From positions 2,108,001 through 2,172,000 of the forward strand of contig NZ_CP063195.1 of assembly GCF_028609885.1 (NCBI RefSeq): DNA of 64,000 nt, read 5' to 3'. The first letter of the stretch is position 1; the number at the start of each line of letters is the position of its first letter. The notes under the pieces were generated by a model. That model made no database searches. It was not told the DNA's origin and saw nothing but the letters and a program-made list of their open reading frames with translations. The position numbers were made by a program, and so were the translations under genes. This document shows positions 37,628 through 46,025 of this stretch, one piece after another. The stretch is from Corynebacterium jeikeium. GTDB taxonomy: Bacteria > Actinomycetota > Actinomycetes > Mycobacteriales > Mycobacteriaceae.

Positions 37628-39007
37628 GGGTTAAGTAAAGAAAAGTGTGTCCGCATGCCACCATAACCCCAGACCACACACCACAAATCACCAAAGAATA
37701 GCTCCCCGAAAGCTATTACCCACACCATCCCGCACCTCCGGCCACATTTGTGCTAACCGCACACCGGTTGGATTAAAGGATGACCACCAACCGCCCCAGC
37801 TGCCCACTATGCGGCAACAACACAAAGAAAAACGGCACCACCAGCAAATCAACCACCCGTTGGCGCTGCACCCACTGCGGACACTCCTTTACCCGCAACA
37901 CCCAAACCCACAACAAAAATACCGCCACCATGGCTTTGTTCATCCAATGGGCCACCGGCACCCAATCTCTAACCACCTTCGCCGCACACCATGGCGTAAC
38001 CAGGCAAACCATGCACCACCGATTCCGATGGTGCTGGTGGATCATCCCCACACCCACCATCGACTCATTCCGCATCCATGACCAAATCTTCCTCGACGCG
38101 ACCTATCTAAAGTCCGGATGCCTCCTGATCGCAGCCAGTAAAACCCACGTCATCAACTGGACCTGGGCCAGACACGAAACCACCGCCGCCTACACCGAAC
38201 TCCTACGCCCCATTGCCGCACCACTAATCGCAGTCACAGACGGCGGACAAGGTGCCCAATCAGCCATCCACCACTGCTGGCCAACAACACGCATCCAACG
38301 CTGCCTCGTCCACGCCCAACGAACAGTCCGCCGCCACACCACCAGCAACCCCCGCACCGATGCCGGCAAAACCCTCTACCGCCTAGCCCTGAAACTCACT
38401 CGCATCACCGACCTTGACCAAGCATCCACATGGGTCGCCCACCTGCACGAATTCGACCACACCTACCGGGAATGGATGAACGAGAAAACCACCATCAAAG
38501 ACCCTGCTACCGGCGCCTACACCAAGGTCTACACCCACCAACGCGTCCGAGCGGCCTATCAATCATTGCTATCTCTGCACCGCAGAGACCTGCTGTTTAC
38601 CTACCTGCAACCCCCACCAACAACCATCGACCCCGACAACCTTGCAGCAACAACAAACAGCCTCGAAGGTGGCATCAACGCCCCCATAAAAGAACTAGCC
38701 CGCAGACACCGCGGACTATCACTACCGCATCAACGCACAGTGATGGATTGGTGGCTGTATCTACATACAGAAGTCCCTGACGATCCGGTCAAGATCGCCA
38801 GGGACCAACGATGGGGTCAAGACGCACTTTCCACAGCAACAGACCTGATCACCCACAACACCACAGCCACTACCAATGACATCGGTGCACCAGCAGAATA
38901 CGACACCGCCATCGACACCAGCTACCAACACAACCTCGGCATCCAAAAAGGCTGGATCAAATAACCGCAACACGCCCGGAAAAGACACACTTTTCTTTAC
39001 TTAACCC
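37628..39007 (+). mobile_element. IS1249-like insertion sequence, intact copy
   Basis: A 1380-base element bounded by perfect 24-base inverted repeats (37628-37651, beginning GGGTTAAGTAAAG; and 38984-39007). One transposase fills it. The flanks ACTTCC and TTCACA show no target duplication, so either none is made or the element has recombined since insertion. The same left end recurs at 62366. Confidence 0.9.
37780..38964 (+). CDS. IS1249-family transposase
   Basis: A 394-residue transposase with an N-terminal zinc ribbon, CPLCGNN (residues 8-14) and CTHCGHS (30-36). The start ATG has AAAGGA just upstream. Acidic residues DATYLKS and TDGGQGAQS are the first two catalytic Asp candidates; EGGINAPIKELARRHRG near residue 300 holds the Glu. 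It appears intact. Confidence 0.92.
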   Translation: MTTNRPSCPLCGNNTKKNGTTSKSTTRWRCTHCGHSFTRNTQTHNKNTATMALFIQWATGTQSLTTFAAHHGVTRQTMHHRFRWCWWIIPTPTIDSFRIHDQIFLDATYLKSGCLLIAASKTHVINWTWARHETTAAYTELLRPIAAPLIAVTDGGQGAQSAIHHCWPTTRIQRCLVHAQRTVRRHTTSNPRTDAGKTLYRLALKLTRITDLDQASTWVAHLHEFDHTYREWMNEKTTIKDPATGAYTKVYTHQRVRAAYQSLLSLHRRDLLFTYLQPPPTTIDPDNLAATTNSLEGGINAPIKELARRHRGLSLPHQRTVMDWWLYLHTEVPDDPVKIARDQRWGQDALSTATDLITHNTTATTNDIGAPAEYDTAIDTSYQHNLGIQKGWIK

Positions 39008-39064
39008 TTCACATAAGCTTGCTCCCGTTAAGATCATGGACTTTCACGCGTCAAGGAGGGATGC

Positions 39065-40183
39065 ATGGCTATCTCTACCCCGCATGCGCAATCCCCTTCT
39101 CAATCACACCTGGGGTCTCGCGCGGACGCTACTGCGGACGCTTCTGCCAGCGCTCCATCAGGTAAAATCCCGCGTCGCCTCGTCGGCCTCGGCGTCCTTT
39201 TCCTCCTATTGCTCGCCAGCATCGTTGCCAGCATCGTGTTTGGATCACGGCAGATCCCTTTTGGAGAAGTGTCCGCCGTGTTCCGCGATCTCGGCACGGC
39301 GTTCGGCCACGCGGAGGGGCTGAATGTGGATCAGCGCGTGATCGTCGAGCTCCGCATTCCCCGCACCCTGTTGGGCCTAGTCGCCGGTGCTGCCCTTGGC
39401 GCCTCCGGTGCATTGATCCAAGGGCACACGCGCAACCCTCTCGCGGACACGGGCATTCTCGGCATCAACTACGGTGCGTCCCTGGCCGTGGTTGCCAGCT
39501 TCTCCTTGCTGGGTGTGACGTCCGTGTGGGCTACCAGCATGTGGGCGTTCGGTGGGGCCATCGCTGCTACTGCGTTGGTGTTTAGTTTGGCGTCCATAGG
39601 AGGAGGACAGGCCAATCCAATGACGCTGGTCCTCGGCGGCGCGGCTTTGTCCGCGGTCCTCAGCGCCATCATCAGCGGTTTTATCCTCACTGACGATGCC
39701 AATCTGGATCGCATGCGCTTCTGGACCGTCGGCTCCATCGCGGGCCGGGATCTCACCGTGTTCTACGGCGTGCTGCCGTTTATCCTGGTGGGCCTCCTGC
39801 TGGCGTTCATCACGGCACCGCAGCTAAACCTCCTGAATCTGGGCGATGACATCGCCTCCGGACTGGGCATCAACACCCAGCGCGCCCGCCTGATTGGCAT
39901 GGCTCTGATCGCACTGCTGGCCGGTGCCGCGACAGCTGCCGCCGGCCCCATCACCTTCATCGGCCTGGTGGTCCCGCACCTCGTGCGCGCCATCACGGGC
40001 CCTGATTACCGCTGGATCCTCCCTTACTCTGCCCTGACGGGTGCGGTGATGATGCTGTTCGCAGACGTGGTGGGCCGTCTGATCGCTCGTCCGGGCGAGT
40101 TGCAAGTAGGCATCATCCTCGCGTTCGTGGGCGCGCCGTTCTTCATCGCCCTTATTTATCGACGCCGGGTGGTGGCCATTTAA
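39065..40183 (+). CDS. Siderophore ABC permease, FecCD type (first)
   Basis: A 372-residue permease with about ten membrane helices that imports ferric siderophore. RIPRTLLGLVAGAALGASGA and IQGHTRNPLADTGILGINYG are the FecCD signature; FIGLVVPHLVRAITGPDYRW is near the end. Start ATG 39065 has AAGGAGG seven bases upstream. Its TAA overlaps the next ATG (TAATG). The IS end lies 57 bases upstream, which leaves little room for a native promoter. It corresponds to a coelichelin uptake permease (CchC/CchD-like). Confidence 0.94.
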   Translation: MAISTPHAQSPSQSHLGSRADATADASASAPSGKIPRRLVGLGVLFLLLLASIVASIVFGSRQIPFGEVSAVFRDLGTAFGHAEGLNVDQRVIVELRIPRTLLGLVAGAALGASGALIQGHTRNPLADTGILGINYGASLAVVASFSLLGVTSVWATSMWAFGGAIAATALVFSLASIGGGQANPMTLVLGGAALSAVLSAIISGFILTDDANLDRMRFWTVGSIAGRDLTVFYGVLPFILVGLLLAFITAPQLNLLNLGDDIASGLGINTQRARLIGMALIALLAGAATAAAGPITFIGLVVPHLVRAITGPDYRWILPYSALTGAVMMLFADVVGRLIARPGELQVGIILAFVGAPFFIALIYRRRVVAI

Positions 40184-41277
40184 TGAGTTCCCTCCTTGCC
40201 CGCCCTACCTCTTCCACTATCCCTGGGCGCCCGCCATTCCGCGTGGGCTCATTTTCTGTGGTCTGGCGCCCTCGCGCGTTGACGGTGTCTCTATTGCTGC
40301 TCGTGGCGATCGTCTTGCTAGCGGCGGTCTCCATCGGCCTGGGTGACTATCCTGTGTCCCCGGCTCGTGTGCTGGAGGTGCTGTTCACCGGCCAGGGCAC
40401 CCGCATTGAGCGTCTGGTGGTTTTGGATTGGCGCATGCCTCGTGCGCTGACGGCCATTCTGGTGGGCTGTGCGCTGGGATTATCCGGAGCCCTCACTCAG
40501 TCCGTGACTCGCAATGCGCTGGCCAGCCCGGATATCTTGGGCTTCACTACGGGCGCGTCCGCGGCCGCGGTCACCGTCATCACTCTGGGTGGTGGCGCTG
40601 GTGGTTTCCTCGGCTGGCTCAGCAGCATCGGCATTCCCTTGGCCGCGGTGCTTGGTGCGGCTGTCACCGCAACGGTGATGTGGGCTCTGGCGTGGAGGAG
40701 ATCGACTGATTCCTTCCGGCTAGTGCTGTTCGGCATCATCATCTCTGCTCTGTTGACCTCGTATATCAACTTCCTGATGATCCGCACGGAGTTGCGCGAT
40801 GCCGCGGCCGCGCAGTTCTGGCTTACTGGCTCCCTGAGCACTGCGGACTGGTCCAAGATGTGGCCCATCGCCATTGTTGTGTTGGTGTTTACACCGCTGC
40901 TGGCCTGGATTGGTCACCAACTTTTAGCCACCTTGCTGGGCTCGGATACTGCACGGGCTTTGGGACAAAACGTCCAGGGTGTGCAGGTGCTTCTGCTCGC
41001 CGCTGCCGTGGCTTTGGCAGCAGTGGCGGTCTCGGCCGCTGGCCCCATCGGGTTCGTCGCCTTCGTGGCCCCACAGGTGGCGCTGCGCTTGTGCAACTGC
41101 TCTGCACCACCGCTTCTGGCCTCTGCGCTGACCGGCGCTGCGCTACTCCTGCTGGCAGATATCAGCACCCAAACTCTTCTGCCCGTAGAGCTGCCGGTGG
41201 GCATTCTCACCTCGGCAATCGGCGGTGCGTTCCTTATTTATTTGCTGGTCCAACGGAATAGGTCAACCACGGCATGA
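40183..41277 (+). CDS. Siderophore ABC permease, FecCD type (second)
   Basis: A 364-residue permease forming the channel with the first permease. RMPRALTAILVGCALGLSGA and TRNALASPDILGFTTGASAA are the family motifs. Start ATG overlaps the previous stop; the end overlaps ATG 41274 of a possible longer ATPase start (ATGA). Confidence 0.94.
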   Translation: MSSLLARPTSSTIPGRPPFRVGSFSVVWRPRALTVSLLLLVAIVLLAAVSIGLGDYPVSPARVLEVLFTGQGTRIERLVVLDWRMPRALTAILVGCALGLSGALTQSVTRNALASPDILGFTTGASAAAVTVITLGGGAGGFLGWLSSIGIPLAAVLGAAVTATVMWALAWRRSTDSFRLVLFGIIISALLTSYINFLMIRTELRDAAAAQFWLTGSLSTADWSKMWPIAIVVLVFTPLLAWIGHQLLATLLGSDTARALGQNVQGVQVLLLAAAVALAAVAVSAAGPIGFVAFVAPQVALRLCNCSAPPLLASALTGAALLLLADISTQTLLPVELPVGILTSAIGGAFLIYLLVQRNRSTTA

Positions 41278-41327
41278 GAAAAGATCCCACCCTGGAAGTT
41301 AGCAGTGCCGCGAACAAAGAAGGACAC

Positions 41328-42110
41328 ATGACTCAGAAGCACAGCATGAGCGCACGCGGCCTCGCCGTGGGCTACGGCGACCGGACGGTCATCGAAGGCT
41401 TGGACGTGGACTTTCCTCGCGGGCAGATCACCACAATCATCGGCCCCAATGGCTGCGGCAAATCCACGTTGTTGCGAGCCATGTCTCGTCTCCTTCCGGC
41501 GAATGAGGGCGAAGTGCTGTTAGACGGCGCCGATATCTCATCCATCAGGCGCAAGGACCTCGCACGGACCATCAGCGTGCTGCCACAAACCCCTACCGCC
41601 CCGGAGGGACTCAACGTGGCTGATCTCGTCTCGCGCGGTCGGCACCCACACCAATCGTGGATCCGTCAGTGGTCGTCCACGGACGAAGCCGAGGTGCACA
41701 AGGCGCTGGAAATGACTGGCTCGATGGGGCTGGCGGAGCGCACCCTGGATTCTCTGTCCGGAGGGCAGCGGCAGCGTGTGTGGATCTCCATGGTTCTTGC
41801 GCAGAACACGGACATCCTGTTCCTGGACGAGCCCACCACCTACCTGGATCTGGCCACGTCGGTAGAGATTTTGGAGCTGGTGCAGCGTCTACGCCGAGAG
41901 CTGGATCGGACTGTGGTGATGGTGCTGCACGATCTCAACTTGGCTGTACGCTACAGCGATAATCTCGTGGTGATGAAGGATGGACAGGTCCTCGCCACCG
42001 GGCGTCCCAGCGAGGTCATTACCCCAGAGCTACTGCTCGAGGCGTTTGCCCTCAACGCGCTAGTCATCGAGGATCCTGTCACCGGCGGTCCGCTGATCGT
42101 CCCCAAGTGA
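41328..42110 (+). CDS. Siderophore ABC transporter ATPase
   Basis: An ATPase of about 260 residues driving FecCD import. Walker A GPNGCGKST, signature LSGGQRQRV, and Walker B DILFLDEPT are all intact. I start at ATG 41328 because AAGAAGGA lies just before it; ATG 41274 overlaps the permease stop and is an alternative. Ends 10 bases before the stop of the convergent DedA gene. Confidence 0.93.
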   Translation: MTQKHSMSARGLAVGYGDRTVIEGLDVDFPRGQITTIIGPNGCGKSTLLRAMSRLLPANEGEVLLDGADISSIRRKDLARTISVLPQTPTAPEGLNVADLVSRGRHPHQSWIRQWSSTDEAEVHKALEMTGSMGLAERTLDSLSGGQRQRVWISMVLAQNTDILFLDEPTTYLDLATSVEILELVQRLRRELDRTVVMVLHDLNLAVRYSDNLVVMKDGQVLATGRPSEVITPELLLEAFALNALVIEDPVTGGPLIVPK

Positions 42111-42120
42111 CGATCAGGGC

Positions 42121-42759
42121 TTAGTCCTCCATCAGCTCCTGGGCGGGAGTCTTCTTGGACTTCCGCCAGTTGATCATCGCGGAAATCACCACCGGAGTCA
42201 CAGACACCAGCACGATGACGATGGCGATCATGTCGATGCGATCCGCAATGCCCGGGATATCCCCCAGCAGCACGCCAATGCCGACCATGCTGACAATCCA
42301 CAGCACTGCACCCGTGACGTTCCATCCCACGAACTTCTTGTACGGCATCTCCGCGGTACCAGCGGCCACGGGAATGTAGGTACGCACGATCGGGATGAAG
42401 CGCCCCAGTACCAGAGCCAACGGCCCGTACTTCAGGAAGAAAGCCTCGGCTTGTTCGAGGTGCTCGGTTATGAGGATCTTGGCGTCGGGCTTAAACAACT
42501 TGCGGCCAAAGCGGTGGCCGAGCCAGAAACCTACCTGGTCGCCCAAGAACGCCGCGACGATGGCCACGCCCACCAGAATCGGAACGTTCAAGCCCAGCTG
42601 ATCGCGCAAGATTGCCGCGGTGACCAGCATGGAATCGCCGGGGAGGAACGGGAAGAGCACGCCGGATTCAATAAAGATAATCAGCGCAATGCCGCCGAGC
42701 GCCCAGCCGCCAAAGTTCTGGAGCAGGGTGGTGGCGTCCATGAGGTCGCTTAAGTGCAC
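42121..42759 (-). CDS. DedA-family membrane protein
   Basis: A 212-residue membrane protein with four or five helices. FIESGVLFPFLPGDSMLVTA and LGRFIPIVRTYIPVAAGTAE are DedA hallmarks. DedA proteins affect lipid flipping and membrane potential. Its place inside the siderophore cluster, between the ATPase and the binding lipoprotein, is odd and may be a passenger gene. Confidence 0.92.
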   Translation of the reverse strand: MHLSDLMDATTLLQNFGGWALGGIALIIFIESGVLFPFLPGDSMLVTAAILRDQLGLNVPILVGVAIVAAFLGDQVGFWLGHRFGRKLFKPDAKILITEHLEQAEAFFLKYGPLALVLGRFIPIVRTYIPVAAGTAEMPYKKFVGWNVTGAVLWIVSMVGIGVLLGDIPGIADRIDMIAIVIVLVSVTPVVISAMINWRKSKKTPAQELMED

Positions 42760-42886
42760 AGGGAATCCCTTCTAGAAAACAACTGGTCTATTCTTACCCC
42801 GGTTTCTGACCGGAATACAGGCAGCTCGCCCCTAGCGTGCATCCGTTATCCCCATGAGTGCCCGTCCCCTAGCCAGCAACAGCAAA

Positions 42887-42917
42887 ACCGCCCCAGCACG
42901 TTCATGCGGGGCGGTTC
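42887..42917 (-). terminator. Terminator after the siderophore-binding lipoprotein gene
   Basis: AACCGCCCC (42887-42895) pairs with GGGGCGGTT (42909-42917); the minus-strand tail is TTTGCTGTTGC. Confidence 0.75.
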
Positions 42918-42932
42918 GGCAGTTGATTCAGA

Positions 42933-43949
42933 CTACTTCGTGGCGTCTGCCAACGGCTGCTCGATCTTGTCCAGCAGGTAGTTCAGGCTCAGCACGGTCT
43001 GCCATCCGAAGGCCTTTTCCAGGTCGCCTTCCAGGTAGACACTGTGTCCGTCCTTCACGGCGGGCAGCTTGCCCACGATCGGATCCTCGGTCACAGAAGC
43101 CTTGCTCTGCTTCGGAGAGTAAGACAGTTGATCCCACACCAGCACGTCAGAGTTGATCTGGTCTGCGTTTTCCTTGGAGACCTCACCGTAGAACTTGTCC
43201 TTGGTGATGCCCGCGTAGGCCGGGTTGATCTTGAATCCCAGCTCGGTGAAGAAGCGGCTACGCGGATCGCCCTCGGCAAAGACAGCCAGGCTCTCGTCGG
43301 AGACAGTGGCCACGCCGAGTTCCTTTTCGGCCCATTCTGGGTGGCGGCCCTTGAGCTCTGCGAACTTCTCCTTGACCTGCTCCACCTGGCGCTTTGCCTC
43401 TTCAGGCTTGCCCACGGCCTGCCCGATCTCTTCCGTGGTCACGTCCCATGGTTGCTGTAGTTCTTCGTATTCGCCCTTTTGTACGACGACAGGGGCGATC
43501 TCAGACAGCTTCTTGTACGTGTCTTCATCGATGTCCGAGTACACGGCCACGATGAGGTCTGGATTGTCCTTGGCGATGGCTTCCGCGTTGACTTCTGTGT
43601 CCTTGTCGATCCGAGGAGTGTCGCCCTCGATCTTGTCATTGGACCAGTTGCCCGCAGCCTGACCATCCGGGGTCATTCCGTCCCAGTACTTCACGGAGAC
43701 AGGAGTAACTCCCAGCGCCAGCAGTGCGTCCTGATCCGTGTAGCCCAAGGAGACCACGCGCTGCGGGGCTTCCTTGATTTCGGTGGAGCCGTAGCGGTGC
43801 TCGATGGTGGTGGGGAATGCGCCCTGCTCGGCGTTGACTGCCTGGGAGTCCCCGGAATTTCCGGACTGGTCATCAGTCGAGCAAGCGGTCAGTGCCGCGC
43901 CCAAGGTCAGCACAGCAGCGGTGCTAACGAGAATCTTCTTGAGTGTCAT
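42933..43949 (-). CDS. Ferric-siderophore-binding lipoprotein
   Basis: A 338-residue substrate-binding protein for the FecCD uptake system. The lipobox LTAC gives the lipidated Cys at about residue 23. The two lobes of a FepB/FhuD-like fold follow (PQRVVSLGYTDQDALLALGV, and NPDLIVAVYSDID). It lies 65 bases downstream of the formyltransferase gene on the same strand and shares its iron-controlled promoter region. Substrate is presumed to be the product of this cluster. Confidence 0.92.
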   Translation of the reverse strand: MTLKKILVSTAAVLTLGAALTACSTDDQSGNSGDSQAVNAEQGAFPTTIEHRYGSTEIKEAPQRVVSLGYTDQDALLALGVTPVSVKYWDGMTPDGQAAGNWSNDKIEGDTPRIDKDTEVNAEAIAKDNPDLIVAVYSDIDEDTYKKLSEIAPVVVQKGEYEELQQPWDVTTEEIGQAVGKPEEAKRQVEQVKEKFAELKGRHPEWAEKELGVATVSDESLAVFAEGDPRSRFFTELGFKINPAYAGITKDKFYGEVSKENADQINSDVLVWDQLSYSPKQSKASVTEDPIVGKLPAVKDGHSVYLEGDLEKAFGWQTVLSLNYLLDKIEQPLADATK

Positions 43950-44014
43950 TTTTCTCCGTTGTTACTGGTGACGGATTTCCGCGCGAGGCGTGGCCCGTAC
44001 ACAAAAGGGAAAGG

Positions 44015-44959
44015 TCAAACCTTTGGTTGGATATATCCAGCCCTATGTCCAAAGAATTCGGTGGCGGTCAGTTCCGAGTTGTCGTCGAGACGAACACGAT
44101 CCAGAACAATCGCCGGCGCCGGCACGTTGGCACGGGGCGATCCACAGACCACCGCGATTCCTCCCTCGTGAGGGATGGTGACTCGGCCGGGGGTTCCGCC
44201 GAAGCGGCCCTGCGAGACGTGCGCGGAAAGCACGCGGACGCGCTGGCCTCGGAATTCAAAGTAAGCATTGGGGTACGGGTCGGACTGCGCCCTGACCAGC
44301 AAGGCGATATCTTCCGCAGGTTGGGTGAAATCTATGCGAGATTCCTGCTCGCCGCGCTTGTGGAAGTACGTAGCGCGGGTGGGATCTTGAGGTTGCGCAG
44401 TGGCGGTGCCTTGGGCGACGTCACTCAATGCGCGTTCCACGAGGGGCTCGATGAGGTCGATGGTCTTGGCCACGAGATCCGTGGTGGTGTCCTGCGGACC
44501 CACGGGGATCGCGCGCTGGGCAACGATGGGTCCGCCGTCCAGCACTTCATCCATCTCGTGCACAGTGACGCCCACGTGAGTTTCCCGGTTCAACAGCGCC
44601 CACAGGATGGGCGAAAATCCGGCGTACTCGGGCAGGAGACCATCGTGGACATTCAATGCGCCGTGCTTGGCCAGGCTGAAAACCTCGGGAGGAAGCCAGG
44701 TTCGCCAATTGTTGGCCACGATGATGTCTGGTGCAGCATCGCGCAACGCCTCAATGACGTCTTGACCCACGCGCTCAGTGACACACACCTGGAGCTCATG
44801 TTCGCTGGCGAGCTCCTCAACGGAGTCTGCCCACATTTGCTCATAAGGGTGATCGCTGGCAGGGTGCGTAACTACCAAAACTACTTCATGACCAGCATTG
44901 ATGACCGCAGACAACGTCCGGTGTCCCCACGACTGATAGCCGAAAACAGCAACTCGCAT
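44015..44959 (-). CDS. N-hydroxyornithine formyltransferase, CchA-like
   Basis: A 314-residue member of the methionyl-tRNA formyltransferase fold that uses 10-formyl-tetrahydrofolate. Asn-His in ALNVHDGLLPEYAG (near residues 108-121) and Asp in DEVLDGGPI are the conserved catalytic residues. Housekeeping fmt lies elsewhere; the neighbours point to formylation of N5-hydroxyornithine, as by CchA in coelichelin synthesis. ATG 44959 lies 10 bases from an iron box and has no ribosome-binding site, so it may be leaderless. Divergent from the esterase. Confidence 0.88.
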   Translation of the reverse strand: MRVAVFGYQSWGHRTLSAVINAGHEVVLVVTHPASDHPYEQMWADSVEELASEHELQVCVTERVGQDVIEALRDAAPDIIVANNWRTWLPPEVFSLAKHGALNVHDGLLPEYAGFSPILWALLNRETHVGVTVHEMDEVLDGGPIVAQRAIPVGPQDTTTDLVAKTIDLIEPLVERALSDVAQGTATAQPQDPTRATYFHKRGEQESRIDFTQPAEDIALLVRAQSDPYPNAYFEFRGQRVRVLSAHVSQGRFGGTPGRVTIPHEGGIAVVCGSPRANVPAPAIVLDRVRLDDNSELTATEFFGHRAGYIQPKV

Positions 44960-44969
44960 GCAGGGGATG

Positions 44970-44988
44970 TTAGCTTAGGTTTACCTAT
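44970..44988. promoter_or_regulatory. DtxR-like iron box between formyltransferase and esterase
   Basis: TTAGCTTAGGTTTACCTAT matches 15 of 19 positions of the DtxR consensus TWAGGTTAGSCTAACCTWA. It lies 10 bases from the formyltransferase ATG and 30 from the esterase ATG, so one site can repress both. Confidence 0.7.
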
Positions 44989-45018
44989 GTAGTCAATGAT
45001 GAAAGTGGCGCAATTTTC

Positions 45019-46023
45019 ATGCCAGACTCCCCGGACGTGACCACCCTTCACCGAATCTCGGTGCCCGCGGATGCGGAAGCCCTCGTTTTCCCGGACCCCT
45101 ACCGCTCGAACGTCGAGCTCACCGAATCGATGTCCACCGTCGATGTGCGCATCCCGACGCACTCAGCAGTGACCTATAGCTTTCAATCCGGCGAGCTGAA
45201 ATATCCCGATCCACATAACGCACACGGCGCAGGCCCACAGGCGAGCCTATTGAGCGGCGATTCTGTGGACCAGACACTCTGGCCGCCTCGCTCCCCAGAA
45301 GTCATCGCGGACTTGCCCGGCGCACGCCTGTCCATCGACCGGAAGGTATTCGGCAGGCGCTGCACCGCGCGCCTCGATGACCGCGGTGCGGATACCACCG
45401 TGGTGTTTTTGGATGGCGATGACTGGATCCATCTGCATGACCTCACGGGCGCACTGGACCGGGCAGTCACGGCAGGGCTTATCCCCCAGATCAACCGCGT
45501 CTTCCTGCCGGCAGCCAAAGACCGCAGCGAGGAGTACACCTCCCAAACATTCGCCAGCGCACTGGCCACCGAGCTTCCGCCGATCATCAACAGCAGCCAC
45601 ATAGTCCTGGTGGGGCAAAGCTTCGGCGGTCTCTCCGCCCTGCGCGCAGCTCTTACGGCTTCCACCGAAACCACGCCTGCAATCAAAGGAGCCATCGCCC
45701 AGTCCCCTGCCGTCTGGTGGTCCGCTGACCGTTCTGCAGAGCTCGCGGACACGCTCTCGGACGGGCCCGCAGGAGGCGACATTGCCGCACAGCTCACTGG
45801 CCCCTCACTCGAAAATCCTGCGGCTCACAGTGGCTCCGGTCTGGCACGCATCGTACTGACGTGCGGTGCAGAAGAGCCGCCCATGCAACGACACGTGGAT
45901 GCAGTGGCCGATGCCCTGACACGCCGCGGCTTTCCCACCACCAATCACCGCACGCCCGGTGGCCACGACCCTGCGATGTGGCGCCACGGGATCATCCCGG
46001 CACTCGCCGAATTGCTGGGCTGA
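45019..46023 (+). CDS. Enterochelin esterase-like hydrolase, CchJ-like
   Basis: A 334-residue Fes/IroE-like serine hydrolase with no signal peptide. Nucleophile Ser201 in GQSFGG, His in GGHDPAMW near residue 319. In coelichelin synthesis a similar enzyme (CchJ) is thought to release the peptide, because the NRPS lacks a thioesterase domain, and this NRPS lacks one too. It could instead cut the iron-loaded siderophore. Stop lies 2 bases before that of the NRPS (convergent). Confidence 0.85.
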   Translation: MPDSPDVTTLHRISVPADAEALVFPDPYRSNVELTESMSTVDVRIPTHSAVTYSFQSGELKYPDPHNAHGAGPQASLLSGDSVDQTLWPPRSPEVIADLPGARLSIDRKVFGRRCTARLDDRGADTTVVFLDGDDWIHLHDLTGALDRAVTAGLIPQINRVFLPAAKDRSEEYTSQTFASALATELPPIINSSHIVLVGQSFGGLSALRAALTASTETTPAIKGAIAQSPAVWWSADRSAELADTLSDGPAGGDIAAQLTGPSLENPAAHSGSGLARIVLTCGAEEPPMQRHVDAVADALTRRGFPTTNHRTPGGHDPAMWRHGIIPALAELLG

Positions 46024-46025
46024 AT

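Noticed and set aside
37489..37728. 79-residue minus-strand frame across the left IS junction
   Set aside because: It starts inside the IS and runs through secY upstream DNA; no ribosome-binding site and no family resemblance.
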